Source: Tolumonas lignilytica
GTDB lineage: Bacteria > Pseudomonadota > Gammaproteobacteria > Enterobacterales > Aeromonadaceae
Length of the DNA stretch: 64,000 nucleotides
NCBI RefSeq assembly: GCF_000527035.1
Contig: NZ_AZUK01000001.1
Location: 310,001 to 374,000, forward strand
Direction: 5' to 3'
Part shown: positions 38,211 through 46,261 of the stretch, piece by piece
How positions within the stretch are numbered: the first letter of the stretch is position 1
How the letters are laid out: each line of letters opens with the position of its first letter
Translations under genes and position numbers: made by a program
Notes under the pieces: generated by a model
The model's database searches: none
The model's input: the letters and a program-made list of their open reading frames with translations, nothing else
What the model was told of the DNA's origin: nothing

Positions 38211-40685
38211 TTAAAGTTCCTTTATTCTTTGCTCTGCAAACAATTTTGCTTGTGTGAATGTTTTCCCATAGAATTTTTTGAGTGTTGGAGAATATTCAAC
38301 ATATCCATTATCACATAACTCTATAAACCGTTGATAACCAGCTTTAGCATCGATTAAACTCTTTTCCTTTCCAATTTTATTGCCATGAGGGTCTGACCAA
38401 AGTCCCCACCCATAAGCTAGTTTTATTTTATTAAACACTTCACTTTCAGAAAAAACATATTTCCCCTTTTTGTTTTTTATTGCTTCATCCTCAATACCCA
38501 AGATTCTTATTGAATTATTCAAAAATCCCAATCGATCATCAAACCCATTAAAGCCACCGTTAACTATTGCTGTGCACATAATAAAATCATCAGCATTAGA
38601 ATATTGAGTTAAATTTTTAAACTCACACCAAAACCAGCCAGCGGAGTTTATGTAATGAGGATCATTTTCCAGTTTAGCCATATTGCATTCCGAGCCAACA
38701 AATATCTCTCCAATAAAATCACCATAAGCTTTATAGTTATCATAATAAGTTACTTGTAAAGCCCCTCTTCCAATATATGGATAGTAATCAGGTATATTAG
38801 TGGATTTTATAGATTCTTTCTTACAACGAAATGATGCGCTTTCATGTAACATTTGTGCTAAAATGTGAGCCCTTGATATGGTTTTTTCCAATTTAAATTT
38901 TTTAGGTAATTCATTTATTGAACCTATGTATAGGTCACAATTACTTGAGGATATACTAGGAGCTATTAACTTTAACTGCTCTTTGTTTATCCAGTTTTGA
39001 CAGCAATCTAAACTCTTTAAACTTAATATTGGATGAAAATGCCAAAACTGATGTGTTAATCCCTCAATCTGACTGGCAAACTCGCATTTAAGAAACCGGT
39101 CAATTTCAAACTGAATGGCATTTTTATATTCCTCTTCTGTATTTTTCGCTTTGATTTCTTCAAACAATTTTTTGATATTATCTTGCGAGGTGCGATGCCA
39201 TTCGCTAGGGTGACAAGCGATAATTTTATACAGATCATTACGCAACGCATGATCTTGTTGCAACGTATCTTGTATTTCCTGACCGGTTAATATGCCATCG
39301 CCCACCCCTTTATTGTGAATACCATCAACCAGTTTGAAGATCGATTGAAACATTGGTGATGGTATTTTTTCCGGATCAATATAACCATTGGAATGCGTGT
39401 CGTTTTCTTCCAGCATGGTAAACCCCAGATCCTTCCAGTCGTATTGTGTGACCAGTTTTACATCGTCTTCCAGTTTGACATACGCTGTGTCGATCGGACC
39501 GCTGGCCATTTTGCCAATACGAATGCCTTTTATATTGTAAAACACAGTGCCCGCCTTATCTTTTACCTGCGGACAATTGCTTTCTTCAAATACATAATCC
39601 CGTGCTGCATTCAACAATGGATGCGGGTTTACAAATTCGCCATGACCGTCGCCGCTATACAGTTTGCTGCCTTGAGGGACTTTCAGATATTTTTTCCCAC
39701 CGAGGAGTTTGGCATCATTATTGAGAAATTTATCGAGAGCCGTTTTGTCGTCAACCGTAAACAATTCGACATGCATTTGATATTTGGTTTTTGTGCTATC
39801 TGTTCCGACAGCGAGAAACGGGCTTTCCCAGATGCCCATAAAACCGATGGGATCGCCTGCTTTAATGGGAAAATGGCATTTAACAATGTCATCAAATTCT
39901 GAGGGTTCGGCGTGTTTCCAGCTCACTTGGCTTTCATCAACAATCATCCAGCCTTCGTGTAAACGGGAGTGATGCGCAAAAGTAGCCGCATCGTCGATTT
40001 TGCACAGTGCTATTTTTAACTTCCGCCCATGGATTGTAGCCCACTTAACTTTATCACTGTCAAACGTTACGGTTTGCTGTTCATTGAGTAAAGCATCATG
40101 GGGAGTCGTTCTTGTTTTACAGGCATGTTCGGTTCGATACACCTTCATGCGCTCTTTTGATTTACCAACAATGCTGGATTTCCAATAACCGGGGAAAGCC
40201 TTTTTTTCTGTACTCGTACTGTCTGCGCTATAGGTGTGATAATCAGCCAGATGCATGTAGAGGCTGTAAAAGGTGAGTTTGTTGGTTTTACCCTTATTCT
40301 CACCGTCTATGAGATTGGCAGGGCTTTCATATTCGTGTTTGATCAGACAAAAACCATTACTGAATTTTAAGTCTACTGACGGGCTGGAACTCTTTGCCTG
40401 CCATTGTTGGTTCGGATAGTTTTTATTAAGGCGATATGCGATGACAGTGCCATCCATCATGCAGCGGACGGGATGCGTGTTTTTATGATGAGCGAATTTT
40501 TCATCGGTGATGTGAATTCCCCCATGCCAGCAGTTATTGTTTCCTAACAGATAATAACCGCCCGATTGCTGACCTAAGGCATCCAGCAATTTTTCTGGAT
40601 CCGTGAACTCTTTTCCTTCTGCCGTGACAAACGGCATTTTAACGGCAAGTGGAATTTTCGTTGCCGGTGACTGTGTTGCTGTCAT
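38211..40685 (-). CDS. Peptidoglycan hydrolase: M23-like N-terminus and GH19/lysozyme-like C-terminus (candidate secreted effector)
   Basis: This roughly 824-residue protein has no signal peptide. The N-terminal half (about 40-400) looks like an M23/LytM-type amidase or peptidase fold: WHGGIHI, HPVRCMMDGTVIAYR, FYSLYMHLADY and YQMHVELF supply histidine ligands. The C-terminal part (about 600-770) resembles GH19/lysozyme-like enzymes: AHILAQMLHESASF with a catalytic Glu, YIGRGALQVTYYDNY and GWFWCEF. The arrangement recalls the dual amidase-lysozyme type VI effector TseP of Aeromonas. The C-terminal half is far more AT-rich than the N-terminal half, suggesting domain exchange. The ATG at 40685 follows AGGA; the open frame extends to 40853. 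No vgrG, PAAR or T6SS genes are present. Confidence 0.78.
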   Translation of the reverse strand: MTATQSPATKIPLAVKMPFVTAEGKEFTDPEKLLDALGQQSGGYYLLGNNNCWHGGIHITDEKFAHHKNTHPVRCMMDGTVIAYRLNKNYPNQQWQAKSSSPSVDLKFSNGFCLIKHEYESPANLIDGENKGKTNKLTFYSLYMHLADYHTYSADSTSTEKKAFPGYWKSSIVGKSKERMKVYRTEHACKTRTTPHDALLNEQQTVTFDSDKVKWATIHGRKLKIALCKIDDAATFAHHSRLHEGWMIVDESQVSWKHAEPSEFDDIVKCHFPIKAGDPIGFMGIWESPFLAVGTDSTKTKYQMHVELFTVDDKTALDKFLNNDAKLLGGKKYLKVPQGSKLYSGDGHGEFVNPHPLLNAARDYVFEESNCPQVKDKAGTVFYNIKGIRIGKMASGPIDTAYVKLEDDVKLVTQYDWKDLGFTMLEENDTHSNGYIDPEKIPSPMFQSIFKLVDGIHNKGVGDGILTGQEIQDTLQQDHALRNDLYKIIACHPSEWHRTSQDNIKKLFEEIKAKNTEEEYKNAIQFEIDRFLKCEFASQIEGLTHQFWHFHPILSLKSLDCCQNWINKEQLKLIAPSISSSNCDLYIGSINELPKKFKLEKTISRAHILAQMLHESASFRCKKESIKSTNIPDYYPYIGRGALQVTYYDNYKAYGDFIGEIFVGSECNMAKLENDPHYINSAGWFWCEFKNLTQYSNADDFIMCTAIVNGGFNGFDDRLGFLNNSIRILGIEDEAIKNKKGKYVFSESEVFNKIKLAYGWGLWSDPHGNKIGKEKSLIDAKAGYQRFIELCDNGYVEYSPTLKKFYGKTFTQAKLFAEQRIKEL

Positions 40686-40874
40686 TTTCCTGTGCTCTTT
40701 ATATTTATAAGAATGACCAGTGACTACCGAATACCGAAGTAGTAGATAGCGCAAAATTATAAACTTAAGAGCTGCATATGGATATGAACCATACCCCGTC
40801 AGGAATGACGGGACGACGCGGATTACATGGCCATCCGCGTACAAATCCAACATCGATTGATCTTAAAACCCACG

Positions 40875-41705
40875 CTATTTAGATGACGCCAACGTCTGCT
40901 TGAGAAAAGTAATGGTGGTCGCCCATGCATTGCGGGCCGCTTTCAGGTTTGCGCCATTCATCCCATTTTGCTGACGTAAAAAAGCATGACCGGCACCAGG
41001 GTATATTTTTACCTCATAGCGTTTTCCCAGCCGGAGCATTTCTTGTTGTGCCGATGGAACGGTGGAGGTCACTCGGGCATCAGCACCACCGTACAGACCC
41101 AAAACAGGTGCATGCACAGCTTTCAAAGTTTCTGTCTTGGGAGACACCCCGTAGTACACAACCGCCGCACTCAGCGATGGTTGTTGCGTTGCCCAGTTAA
41201 ATGCCACACCACCGCCCCAGCAAAAACCAACGACAGCATAGTGTTTGTCTGAGGCTGGTTGCTGTGATGCCCACATGGCGGCACCGTCCAGTCGTCGCTG
41301 CAGTTCTGCGACATCAAGCTGACTGATAGCTTTGCGCACATCATCACCGGTAAATGACGCGGTGCCTGCCCCAGCTTTACCTTTTCCACTGAGAAAATCA
41401 GGAGCAATCACCAGAAATCCTTCTGCCGCCAATTGGTCTGCGGTGGCTCTGGCCCAATCCGTGAGGCCAAAAATCTCGTGGATCAGGATGACAACCGGCG
41501 CCTTATCACTACGCTCAGGATAAACCACCCAGGCATCAACTTTATCACCATCGCCGGCATCATATTTTACCCACTCCCCATGACGAGGAGATGCCGTCAA
41601 TGAGGCAATGGCACCCGCCTCCATCGGCGGTAATTTTAATGGCTGTGCATTTGCGGAAGCCAACGCCAGTATTAGCATGAGTATCGTGGATAGCAGGAAT
41701 CGCAT
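40875..41705 (-). CDS. Secreted dienelactone hydrolase family protein
   Basis: This 276-residue alpha/beta hydrolase has a signal peptide (MRFLLSTILMLILALASANA). The dienelactone hydrolase triad is visible: nucleophile Cys in GFCWGGG, Asp in YGGADARV and His in GAGHAFL, plus HEIFGLTDW with the conserved Glu. The natural substrate is unknown; many homologues are generic carboxylesterases. It lies between the hydrolase pair and the moa genes with no operon link. Confidence 0.9.
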   Translation of the reverse strand: MRFLLSTILMLILALASANAQPLKLPPMEAGAIASLTASPRHGEWVKYDAGDGDKVDAWVVYPERSDKAPVVILIHEIFGLTDWARATADQLAAEGFLVIAPDFLSGKGKAGAGTASFTGDDVRKAISQLDVAELQRRLDGAAMWASQQPASDKHYAVVGFCWGGGVAFNWATQQPSLSAAVVYYGVSPKTETLKAVHAPVLGLYGGADARVTSTVPSAQQEMLRLGKRYEVKIYPGAGHAFLRQQNGMNGANLKAARNAWATTITFLKQTLASSK

Positions 41706-41811
41706 AAATACCTCACCAATCCGAAAACTGAAATCTGATTGAGTATGAGTATAGGCAATTTTGGCTATGGTACAGGTCTCGTGACTGCGACCGAGTCAAT
41801 ATACGATTCGC

Positions 41812-42234
41812 TTAGGAAGGAGTGACCCAACGCAGAGAACCGTCGCTCAAACGTTCTTTTTTCCAAAATGGCGCGCTGGTCTTCAACTCATCAATCAGAA
41901 ATTCACACGCTGCGAATGCGGCTTTGCGATGTGCACTGGCCACCAGAATCAGCACGATTTGATCATTGATGGTGAGATCCCCCACTCGATGAATCAGCGT
42001 GCAGCCTTGGATTGGCCAACGTTCATGGGCCTCTGCCACCAGCTTTTCCAGACTTAGCTGCGTCATGGCCGGATAATGTTCCAGATGTAATCCGGTCACA
42101 TCGCTGTTTTGGTTAAAATTCCGCACTTTACCAATGAAGCTGACGATGGCGCCGGTTTCCAGGTTATCACTCAGCCGGGCATATTCCGTTGCCACATCAA
42201 AATCTTCTTGCTGAACCAGAATTCGATCACTCAT
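41812..42234 (-). CDS. moaE: Molybdopterin synthase catalytic subunit
   Basis: This 140-residue large subunit of MPT synthase transfers sulfur from the MoaD thiocarboxylate to cyclic pyranopterin monophosphate. Conserved parts include GAIVSFIGKVRNFNQ, LEHYPAMTQ, HRVGDLTINDQIVLILVASAHRKAAFAACEFLIDELKTSAPFWKKE with the active-site Lys pair. It starts 1 bp after the moaD stop and is the last gene of the moa operon. Confidence 0.97.
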   Translation of the reverse strand: MSDRILVQQEDFDVATEYARLSDNLETGAIVSFIGKVRNFNQNSDVTGLHLEHYPAMTQLSLEKLVAEAHERWPIQGCTLIHRVGDLTINDQIVLILVASAHRKAAFAACEFLIDELKTSAPFWKKERLSDGSLRWVTPS

Positions 42235-42235
42235 A

Positions 42236-42478
42236 TCAGCCTCCGGTTACCGGTGGGAAAAAGGCCACTTCATCATTCGCTGATAAGGGGGTATTCCACG
42301 GCACCAGGCATTGATTCACCGCCACCAGCAACGCAGAATCCCGCAATGCCAGTTGCCATTTATCGCCCCGTTCTGCCAGTGCATCCCTGAGTTGTTGTGC
42401 CGTCACATCTTGTGCGTCGATGATCAGTTCATCAACGCCCACCAGTTCGCGGGTTTGAGCAAAAAATAATACTTTCAT
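42236..42478 (-). CDS. moaD: Molybdopterin synthase sulfur carrier subunit
   Basis: This 80-residue ubiquitin-like protein ends in the required Gly-Gly (PPVTGG), which MoeB adenylates and which is then converted to the thiocarboxylate. The ATG at 42478 has GGAGG a few bases upstream; the open frame to 42517 runs into the intergenic hairpin. It is coupled to moaE. Confidence 0.97.
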   Translation of the reverse strand: MKVLFFAQTRELVGVDELIIDAQDVTAQQLRDALAERGDKWQLALRDSALLVAVNQCLVPWNTPLSANDEVAFFPPVTGG

Positions 42479-42507
42479 CTGTTCCTCCGACGTCCTTGTA
42501 GTAACAC

Positions 42508-42526
42508 TTCCCGGCAAAGCCGGGAG
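42508..42526 (-). other. Stable hairpin between moaC and moaD
   Basis: TTCCCGGC and GCCGGGAG pair around an AAA loop (6-8 bp). There is no U tract, so it is more likely an mRNA-stability or processing element than a terminator. Confidence 0.4.
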
Positions 42527-42556
42527 AATACCGGCTGTATCAGGATGATCGGGCGG

Positions 42557-43036
42557 CTAAACCTGAAAATCGCCGGATTTACCGCCGGTTTTACTCAACA
42601 GCCGCACCGACTCAATCACCATGTCTTTTTGCAACGCCTTGCACATATCGTAGATGGTCAGTGCAGCAACTGAGGCAGCTGTCAGCGCTTCCATCTCCAC
42701 ACCGGTTTTGCCGTTGAGTTTGCACAATGTCTCGATACGCACCTGATTGCGCTGCGTGTCTGCGGTCAATTCCACCTCGACCTTGCTCAGGGCCAGTGGA
42801 TGACACAGCGGGATCAGATCGGAGGTCTTTTTCGCTGCCATGATCCCAGCGATACGGGCGGTCGCAAACACATCGCCCTTATGATGATCGCCCGCCATCA
42901 CGATGCGCAGCGTTTCGGCTGACATCGACACGATTGCTTCGGCACGTGCAGTGCGCGTGGTGATCTCTTTTTCGCTGACATCCACCATGTGCGCTTCGCC
43001 GCTGCTGTTGATATGCGTTAACTGATTTGACTGCAT
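42557..43036 (-). CDS. moaC: Cyclic pyranopterin monophosphate synthase
   Basis: This 159-residue enzyme converts the MoaA product, 3',8-cyclo-GTP, to cPMP. Family motifs are present: [46 protein letters not shown], and [25 protein letters not shown] with the catalytic Lys and Asp. It lies in the moa operon between moaB and moaD. Confidence 0.97.
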   Translation of the reverse strand: MQSNQLTHINSSGEAHMVDVSEKEITTRTARAEAIVSMSAETLRIVMAGDHHKGDVFATARIAGIMAAKKTSDLIPLCHPLALSKVEVELTADTQRNQVRIETLCKLNGKTGVEMEALTAASVAALTIYDMCKALQKDMVIESVRLLSKTGGKSGDFQV

Positions 43037-43045
43037 GGAGTTTCC

Positions 43046-43558
43046 TTAGCGGCGCAGGTGTGGCACGAAGTTACAGGGTTTATGACGGGAATCGAGCTGT
43101 GACTGAATGATGTGCTCCCATGCGGTCCGGCAGGCATTGGTTGAGCCTGGCATACAGAAAATCAGTGTCTTGTTGGCCATGCCCGCCAGTGCACGACTCT
43201 GAATAGTCGAAGTGCCAATTTCATTAAAGGAAACCTGACGAAACAACTCACCAAAGCCTTCGATGGTTTTATCAAACAACGGGGCTACTGCTTCCGGCGT
43301 GGTATCGCGACCGGTAAAACCGGTGCCGCCAGTGACCAGTACCACTTGCACGTTTTTATCGGCGATCCAGCGCGACAGAATGGCGCGGATGTCATATTTG
43401 TCATCGATGACAATCTGTTTTTCGACCAGATGATGACCAGCCGATTGCAGATTATCGACCAGTGAACGACCGGAGGTGTCGGTTTCTTCGTTGCGGGTGT
43501 CCGATACAGTGAGTACAGCAATATTGAGCGGCACAAAGTCAGTCGCAGCATGAGACAT
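43046..43558 (-). CDS. moaB: MoaB family molybdenum cofactor protein
   Basis: This 170-residue protein has the MoCF fold with VTGGTGFTGRDTTPEAV and the PGS motif (CMPGSTNA). MoaB relatives adenylate molybdopterin in some organisms, but in E. coli MoaB is dispensable and MogA does the job. No mogA lies in the window. The ATG at 43558 gives the E. coli length; the open frame continues to 43609 and would overlap mobA. Confidence 0.95.
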   Translation of the reverse strand: MSHAATDFVPLNIAVLTVSDTRNEETDTSGRSLVDNLQSAGHHLVEKQIVIDDKYDIRAILSRWIADKNVQVVLVTGGTGFTGRDTTPEAVAPLFDKTIEGFGELFRQVSFNEIGTSTIQSRALAGMANKTLIFCMPGSTNACRTAWEHIIQSQLDSRHKPCNFVPHLRR

Positions 43559-43569
43559 AGTGATATTCC

Positions 43570-44139
43570 TTAATAAGTTCCGTTTAACAGAAGCTGGCAC
43601 TGTTGCCACTCTTCCGGGGTATTCGTATTGCTAAAACAGTGGTGATATTTCGGCGATACCGGTAATTCGGTGATATGGGCTCGCCGATAAAACTGAGTGA
43701 TACTGCGCTGGTTGGCCGGAATTTCCGGCGCTAATAATTCAGCCAGAATTTCACGATTCGTCTCATTATTCAGCAGCAGTAATGGGAATTGTGCATCGGC
43801 ATAGCTGACACCGTTACCTTCAAATCGAAAATGCATCAGCAGTTGTACCAACTCAATAGTCATATACGGCATATCGACCGGCAGGATCAGTAATCTCTCG
43901 GTTTGGCAGGCTTCCAGCCCAGCGGCGATGCCAGAAAGTGGCCCGAGTTGTTCGGTATCAATGACACAACGATAGCCATAATAATTACCGCTGATCAGCA
44001 CCTGCCGACAACCGGCCAACTCCAGTAATTGCATGGCTCGATTTAACAAGGTTTCACCATTAATCTCGAGTAAGGCTTTGTTGGTCCCCATCCGGCTGGA
44101 ACGGCCGCCAGCCAGCACTAATCCGGTTGTTTTGTGCAT
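43570..44139 (-). CDS. mobA: Molybdenum cofactor guanylyltransferase
   Basis: This 189-residue nucleotidyltransferase adds GMP to molybdopterin to make bis-MGD, the cofactor form used by the assimilatory nitrate reductase in this window. It has the LAGGRSSRMGTNKALLEI nucleotide loop and the VDMPYM metal-binding Asp motif. Its start is 1 bp from the moaA stop. Confidence 0.95.
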   Translation of the reverse strand: MHKTTGLVLAGGRSSRMGTNKALLEINGETLLNRAMQLLELAGCRQVLISGNYYGYRCVIDTEQLGPLSGIAAGLEACQTERLLILPVDMPYMTIELVQLLMHFRFEGNGVSYADAQFPLLLLNNETNREILAELLAPEIPANQRSITQFYRRAHITELPVSPKYHHCFSNTNTPEEWQQCQLLLNGTY

Positions 44140-44140
44140 A

Positions 44141-45118
44141 TCAGCCTCCGATTGATGCTAGATGTGGTGTCACGCCACTGTTCCCTTCATGCAAGAAATG
44201 GGTTTCCCGTTTCTGGGTTAAGCCTTGCAGAATGCGGCTTTGTAATTCGCTGTTTTGTTCATCGGTTTGCAACAGATCGCGCAGAGGCACGCCTTCTTCA
44301 CCAAACAGACAAAGATGCAGTTTGCCGATGGATGAAACCCTCAGCCGATTACAGTTCGCACAGAAATCTTTGCTGTAAGGCATGATGAGGCCGATTTGCC
44401 CTTGATAATCCGGGTGCGAAAACACCTCCGCCGGGCCATCGGTCAGATCGCGGTTTTGCTGCACCCAACCCTCCCGCAGCAGACGCGCTTTCACCGGCAG
44501 ACCACTCTGGTGGTGTTTCTGAAAACGGGCATCCATCTCACCAGTTTGCATCAGTTCGATTAAGCGTAGCTGGATCTGCTGGTTTTTCAGCCAGAACAGG
44601 AATTGCGAAAACTCGTGGTCGTTGAGGTTTTTCAGCAATACGGTGTTCACTTTGATTTTGCGAAACCCGGCTTGCTGCGCGGCATCCAGCCCGGCCAGGA
44701 TCTCCGCCAGTTTGTTTTCACCAGTAATGAGTTGAAACTGACGTGGGTCGAGACTGTCGATGCTGACATTGAGGGAGCGTAACCCGGCATCAAACCATTG
44801 CTGCGCCCGCTCTTTCAGGCGATAACCGTTGGTGGTCATCGCCACATTTTCGATACCGGTGATGTTGGCCACGGTTTCAATAATCGCTGGCAGATCACGG
44901 CGCATAGAGGGTTCACCACCGGTGAGGCGGATCTTCTTCACGCCCAATTCGGCAAAGCTGGTCGCCACCCGTCGAATTTCGTCGACAGTGAGGAAAGATT
45001 TGCGTCCGTCGGGGCGATAGCCATCCGGCAGACAATAAGTGCAGCGAAAATTACAGGCTTCTGTCACGGACAGACGCAGGTAATGAAAGCGGCGGGAAAA
45101 ACCGTCTTCTAATATCAT
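44141..45118 (-). CDS. moaA: GTP 3',8-cyclase (radical SAM)
   Basis: This 325-residue enzyme performs the first step of Moco synthesis. The radical-SAM cluster motif CNFRCTYC is near residue 23, and the C-terminal cluster appears as [21 protein letters not shown]. The usual C-terminal GG is replaced by a slightly longer tail that still ends SIGG. The frame is open to 45286, but the start at 45118 (AAAGGT upstream) gives the family length. It heads moaA-mobA-moaB-moaC-moaD-moaE, an unusual order with mobA and moaB inside. Confidence 0.96.
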   Translation of the reverse strand: MILEDGFSRRFHYLRLSVTEACNFRCTYCLPDGYRPDGRKSFLTVDEIRRVATSFAELGVKKIRLTGGEPSMRRDLPAIIETVANITGIENVAMTTNGYRLKERAQQWFDAGLRSLNVSIDSLDPRQFQLITGENKLAEILAGLDAAQQAGFRKIKVNTVLLKNLNDHEFSQFLFWLKNQQIQLRLIELMQTGEMDARFQKHHQSGLPVKARLLREGWVQQNRDLTDGPAEVFSHPDYQGQIGLIMPYSKDFCANCNRLRVSSIGKLHLCLFGEEGVPLRDLLQTDEQNSELQSRILQGLTQKRETHFLHEGNSGVTPHLASIGG

Positions 45119-45136
45119 AAACACCTTTCCAAATTC

Positions 45137-45220
45137 GGGAGGCCAGTGCATTTCTTTACTGACCCTCGCAGTGTTAACTGCTCGGCTGTATGACCTTATC
45201 GGAGACTTAGGTAATACAGC
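45137..45220 (-). ncRNA. Structured moaA leader, candidate Moco riboswitch
   Basis: Three stems can be traced in the 5' UTR of moaA on the minus strand: a 7+3-bp stem (GCTGTAT/ATACAGC with an ACC/GGT extension, 45185-45220), GCAGT/ACTGC with a 4-nt loop (45168-45181), and a GAGG..CAGT/ACTG..CTCC arm (45139-45167). A compact multi-stem leader in front of moaA fits the Moco RNA motif known upstream of moaA in E. coli. I could not verify the conserved nucleotides from memory, so family membership is inferred. Confidence 0.5.
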
Positions 45221-45241
45221 TCGGTGTGTGTTTTGTATTCC

Positions 45242-45353
45242 GGAAGACCCGGCTTCTATTCTGCGACCGACACGCGGTGAATCCATCCTTGGACGCTTGT
45301 ACGCCGCATCCTTGCGGCGTACAGTCGTCTGCAGAACAAAAGCCGAATCTTCC
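45242..45353 (-). repeat. Structured repeat, copy 1 (66-bp core with 23-bp arms)
   Basis: A 66-bp core (45265-45330) has a 10-bp GC-rich hairpin with AGGA loop and is flanked by 23-bp arms (45242-45264 and 45331-45353) that pair with each other with only four transitions, mostly G-U compatible. The core, read on the minus strand, is about 75% identical to copy 2, while the arms are unrelated to those of copy 2. Confidence 0.8.
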
Positions 45354-45389
45354 TCCTCTTTGTTTGTTAACTAACCATATTTTCAGATT

Positions 45390-45493
45390 GGATGAACTCA
45401 TACTCTGAAGGCGACTGTGTGCCGCAGGGATGCGGCACTCAAGCCCCCATGGATGGGTTTACGGCGTGTCGATCTCAGAGTATGAGTTCGTCC
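45390..45493 (+). repeat. Structured repeat, copy 2 (66-bp core with 19-bp arms)
   Basis: The core (45409-45474) is again 66 bp and contains GTGCCGCA-GGGA-TGCGGCAC and a CCCAT/ATGGG hairpin. The arms (45390-45408 and 45475-45493) are perfect inverted repeats except for one base. Differences from copy 1 in the main hairpin are compensatory (TAC/GTA pairs against TGT/ACT-type pairs). The right arm and part of the core lie inside the 3' end of moeB. Confidence 0.8.
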
Positions 45494-46253
45494 GAGCATC
45501 ATCCCCGCATACAACACAACTACTATTTTTCTGTAATTTCATTGCCCGGAATTGCCCGTTTAAGCCATCAATCAACAACAACTGACTGCTTAACGGTGTT
45601 CCGGCCTTGGTCAGCAGTTTCAAGGCTTCCACCGCCTGTAAACTGCCGACCACCCCCACTATCGGGGCCAGCACGCCAGCTTCGACGCAGCTTTGGCCCA
45701 CTTGGTTAGAAGAAAAAAACTGGCTGAAGCAGTGGTAGCAGGGTTCGTCTTGCAGCCAGCGAAAAACGGTAACCTGACCTTCAAAGCGGATCGCCGCACC
45801 GGACACCAGTGGGGTTTTCTGCATAAAACAGGTCAGATTTAATAAATTACGGGTATCCAGATTGTCACTGCAGTCGAGCACCAGATCGTGTGCCGCCACT
45901 AACGCCAGAGCGGATGACTCATCCAGATAGTGTGGTATAACTTCAAACTGACAATTCGGATTTAAAACTGTTAGGGTTTGACGCGCGGATTCCGCTTTGT
46001 TCATGCCTATGCGGGAATCGTGGTGCAGCACTTGCCGTTGCAGATTGCTGACATCAACCGTGTCGCCATCCACCAGCGTAAGTTGCCCGACACCGGCCAC
46101 CGTCAGATATTGCGCGGCAGCACAGCCAAGACCACCAAGACCGACCACCAGTACACGTGCATTTTTCAGCGCCGTCTGACCATCGAGATCAACACTGCGC
46201 AGATTGATCTGACGGTGATAACGCAGCAATTCCTGATCAGTCAGCTCTTTCAT
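45459..46253 (-). CDS. moeB: Molybdopterin-synthase adenylyltransferase
   Basis: This 264-residue E1-like enzyme adenylates the C-terminal glycine of MoaD. It has the nucleotide motif VVGLGGLGCAAAQYL, the Arg finger region, the Cys zinc ligands (CYHC and CVVCG) and the conserved loop with LVSGAAIRFEGQV. MoeB normally ends soon after the last zinc cysteines. Here about 15 extra residues (DARTNSYSEIDTP) are encoded by the arm and core of repeat copy 2, which also supplies the stop codon. Confidence 0.94.
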   Translation of the reverse strand: MKELTDQELLRYHRQINLRSVDLDGQTALKNARVLVVGLGGLGCAAAQYLTVAGVGQLTLVDGDTVDVSNLQRQVLHHDSRIGMNKAESARQTLTVLNPNCQFEVIPHYLDESSALALVAAHDLVLDCSDNLDTRNLLNLTCFMQKTPLVSGAAIRFEGQVTVFRWLQDEPCYHCFSQFFSSNQVGQSCVEAGVLAPIVGVVGSLQAVEALKLLTKAGTPLSSQLLLIDGLNGQFRAMKLQKNSSCVVCGDDARTNSYSEIDTP

Positions 46254-46261
46254 TTGCCACC

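Noticed and set aside
45171-45374. A 67-codon plus-strand frame through repeat copy 1
   Set aside because: It crosses the moaA leader and a structured repeat, lacks a ribosome site and resembles no protein.
45242-45493. CRISPR array or integron attC sites
   Set aside because: Only two copies in opposite orientation, no regular spacers, no integrase or cas genes, and the arms do not follow attC R/L box rules that I could recognise.
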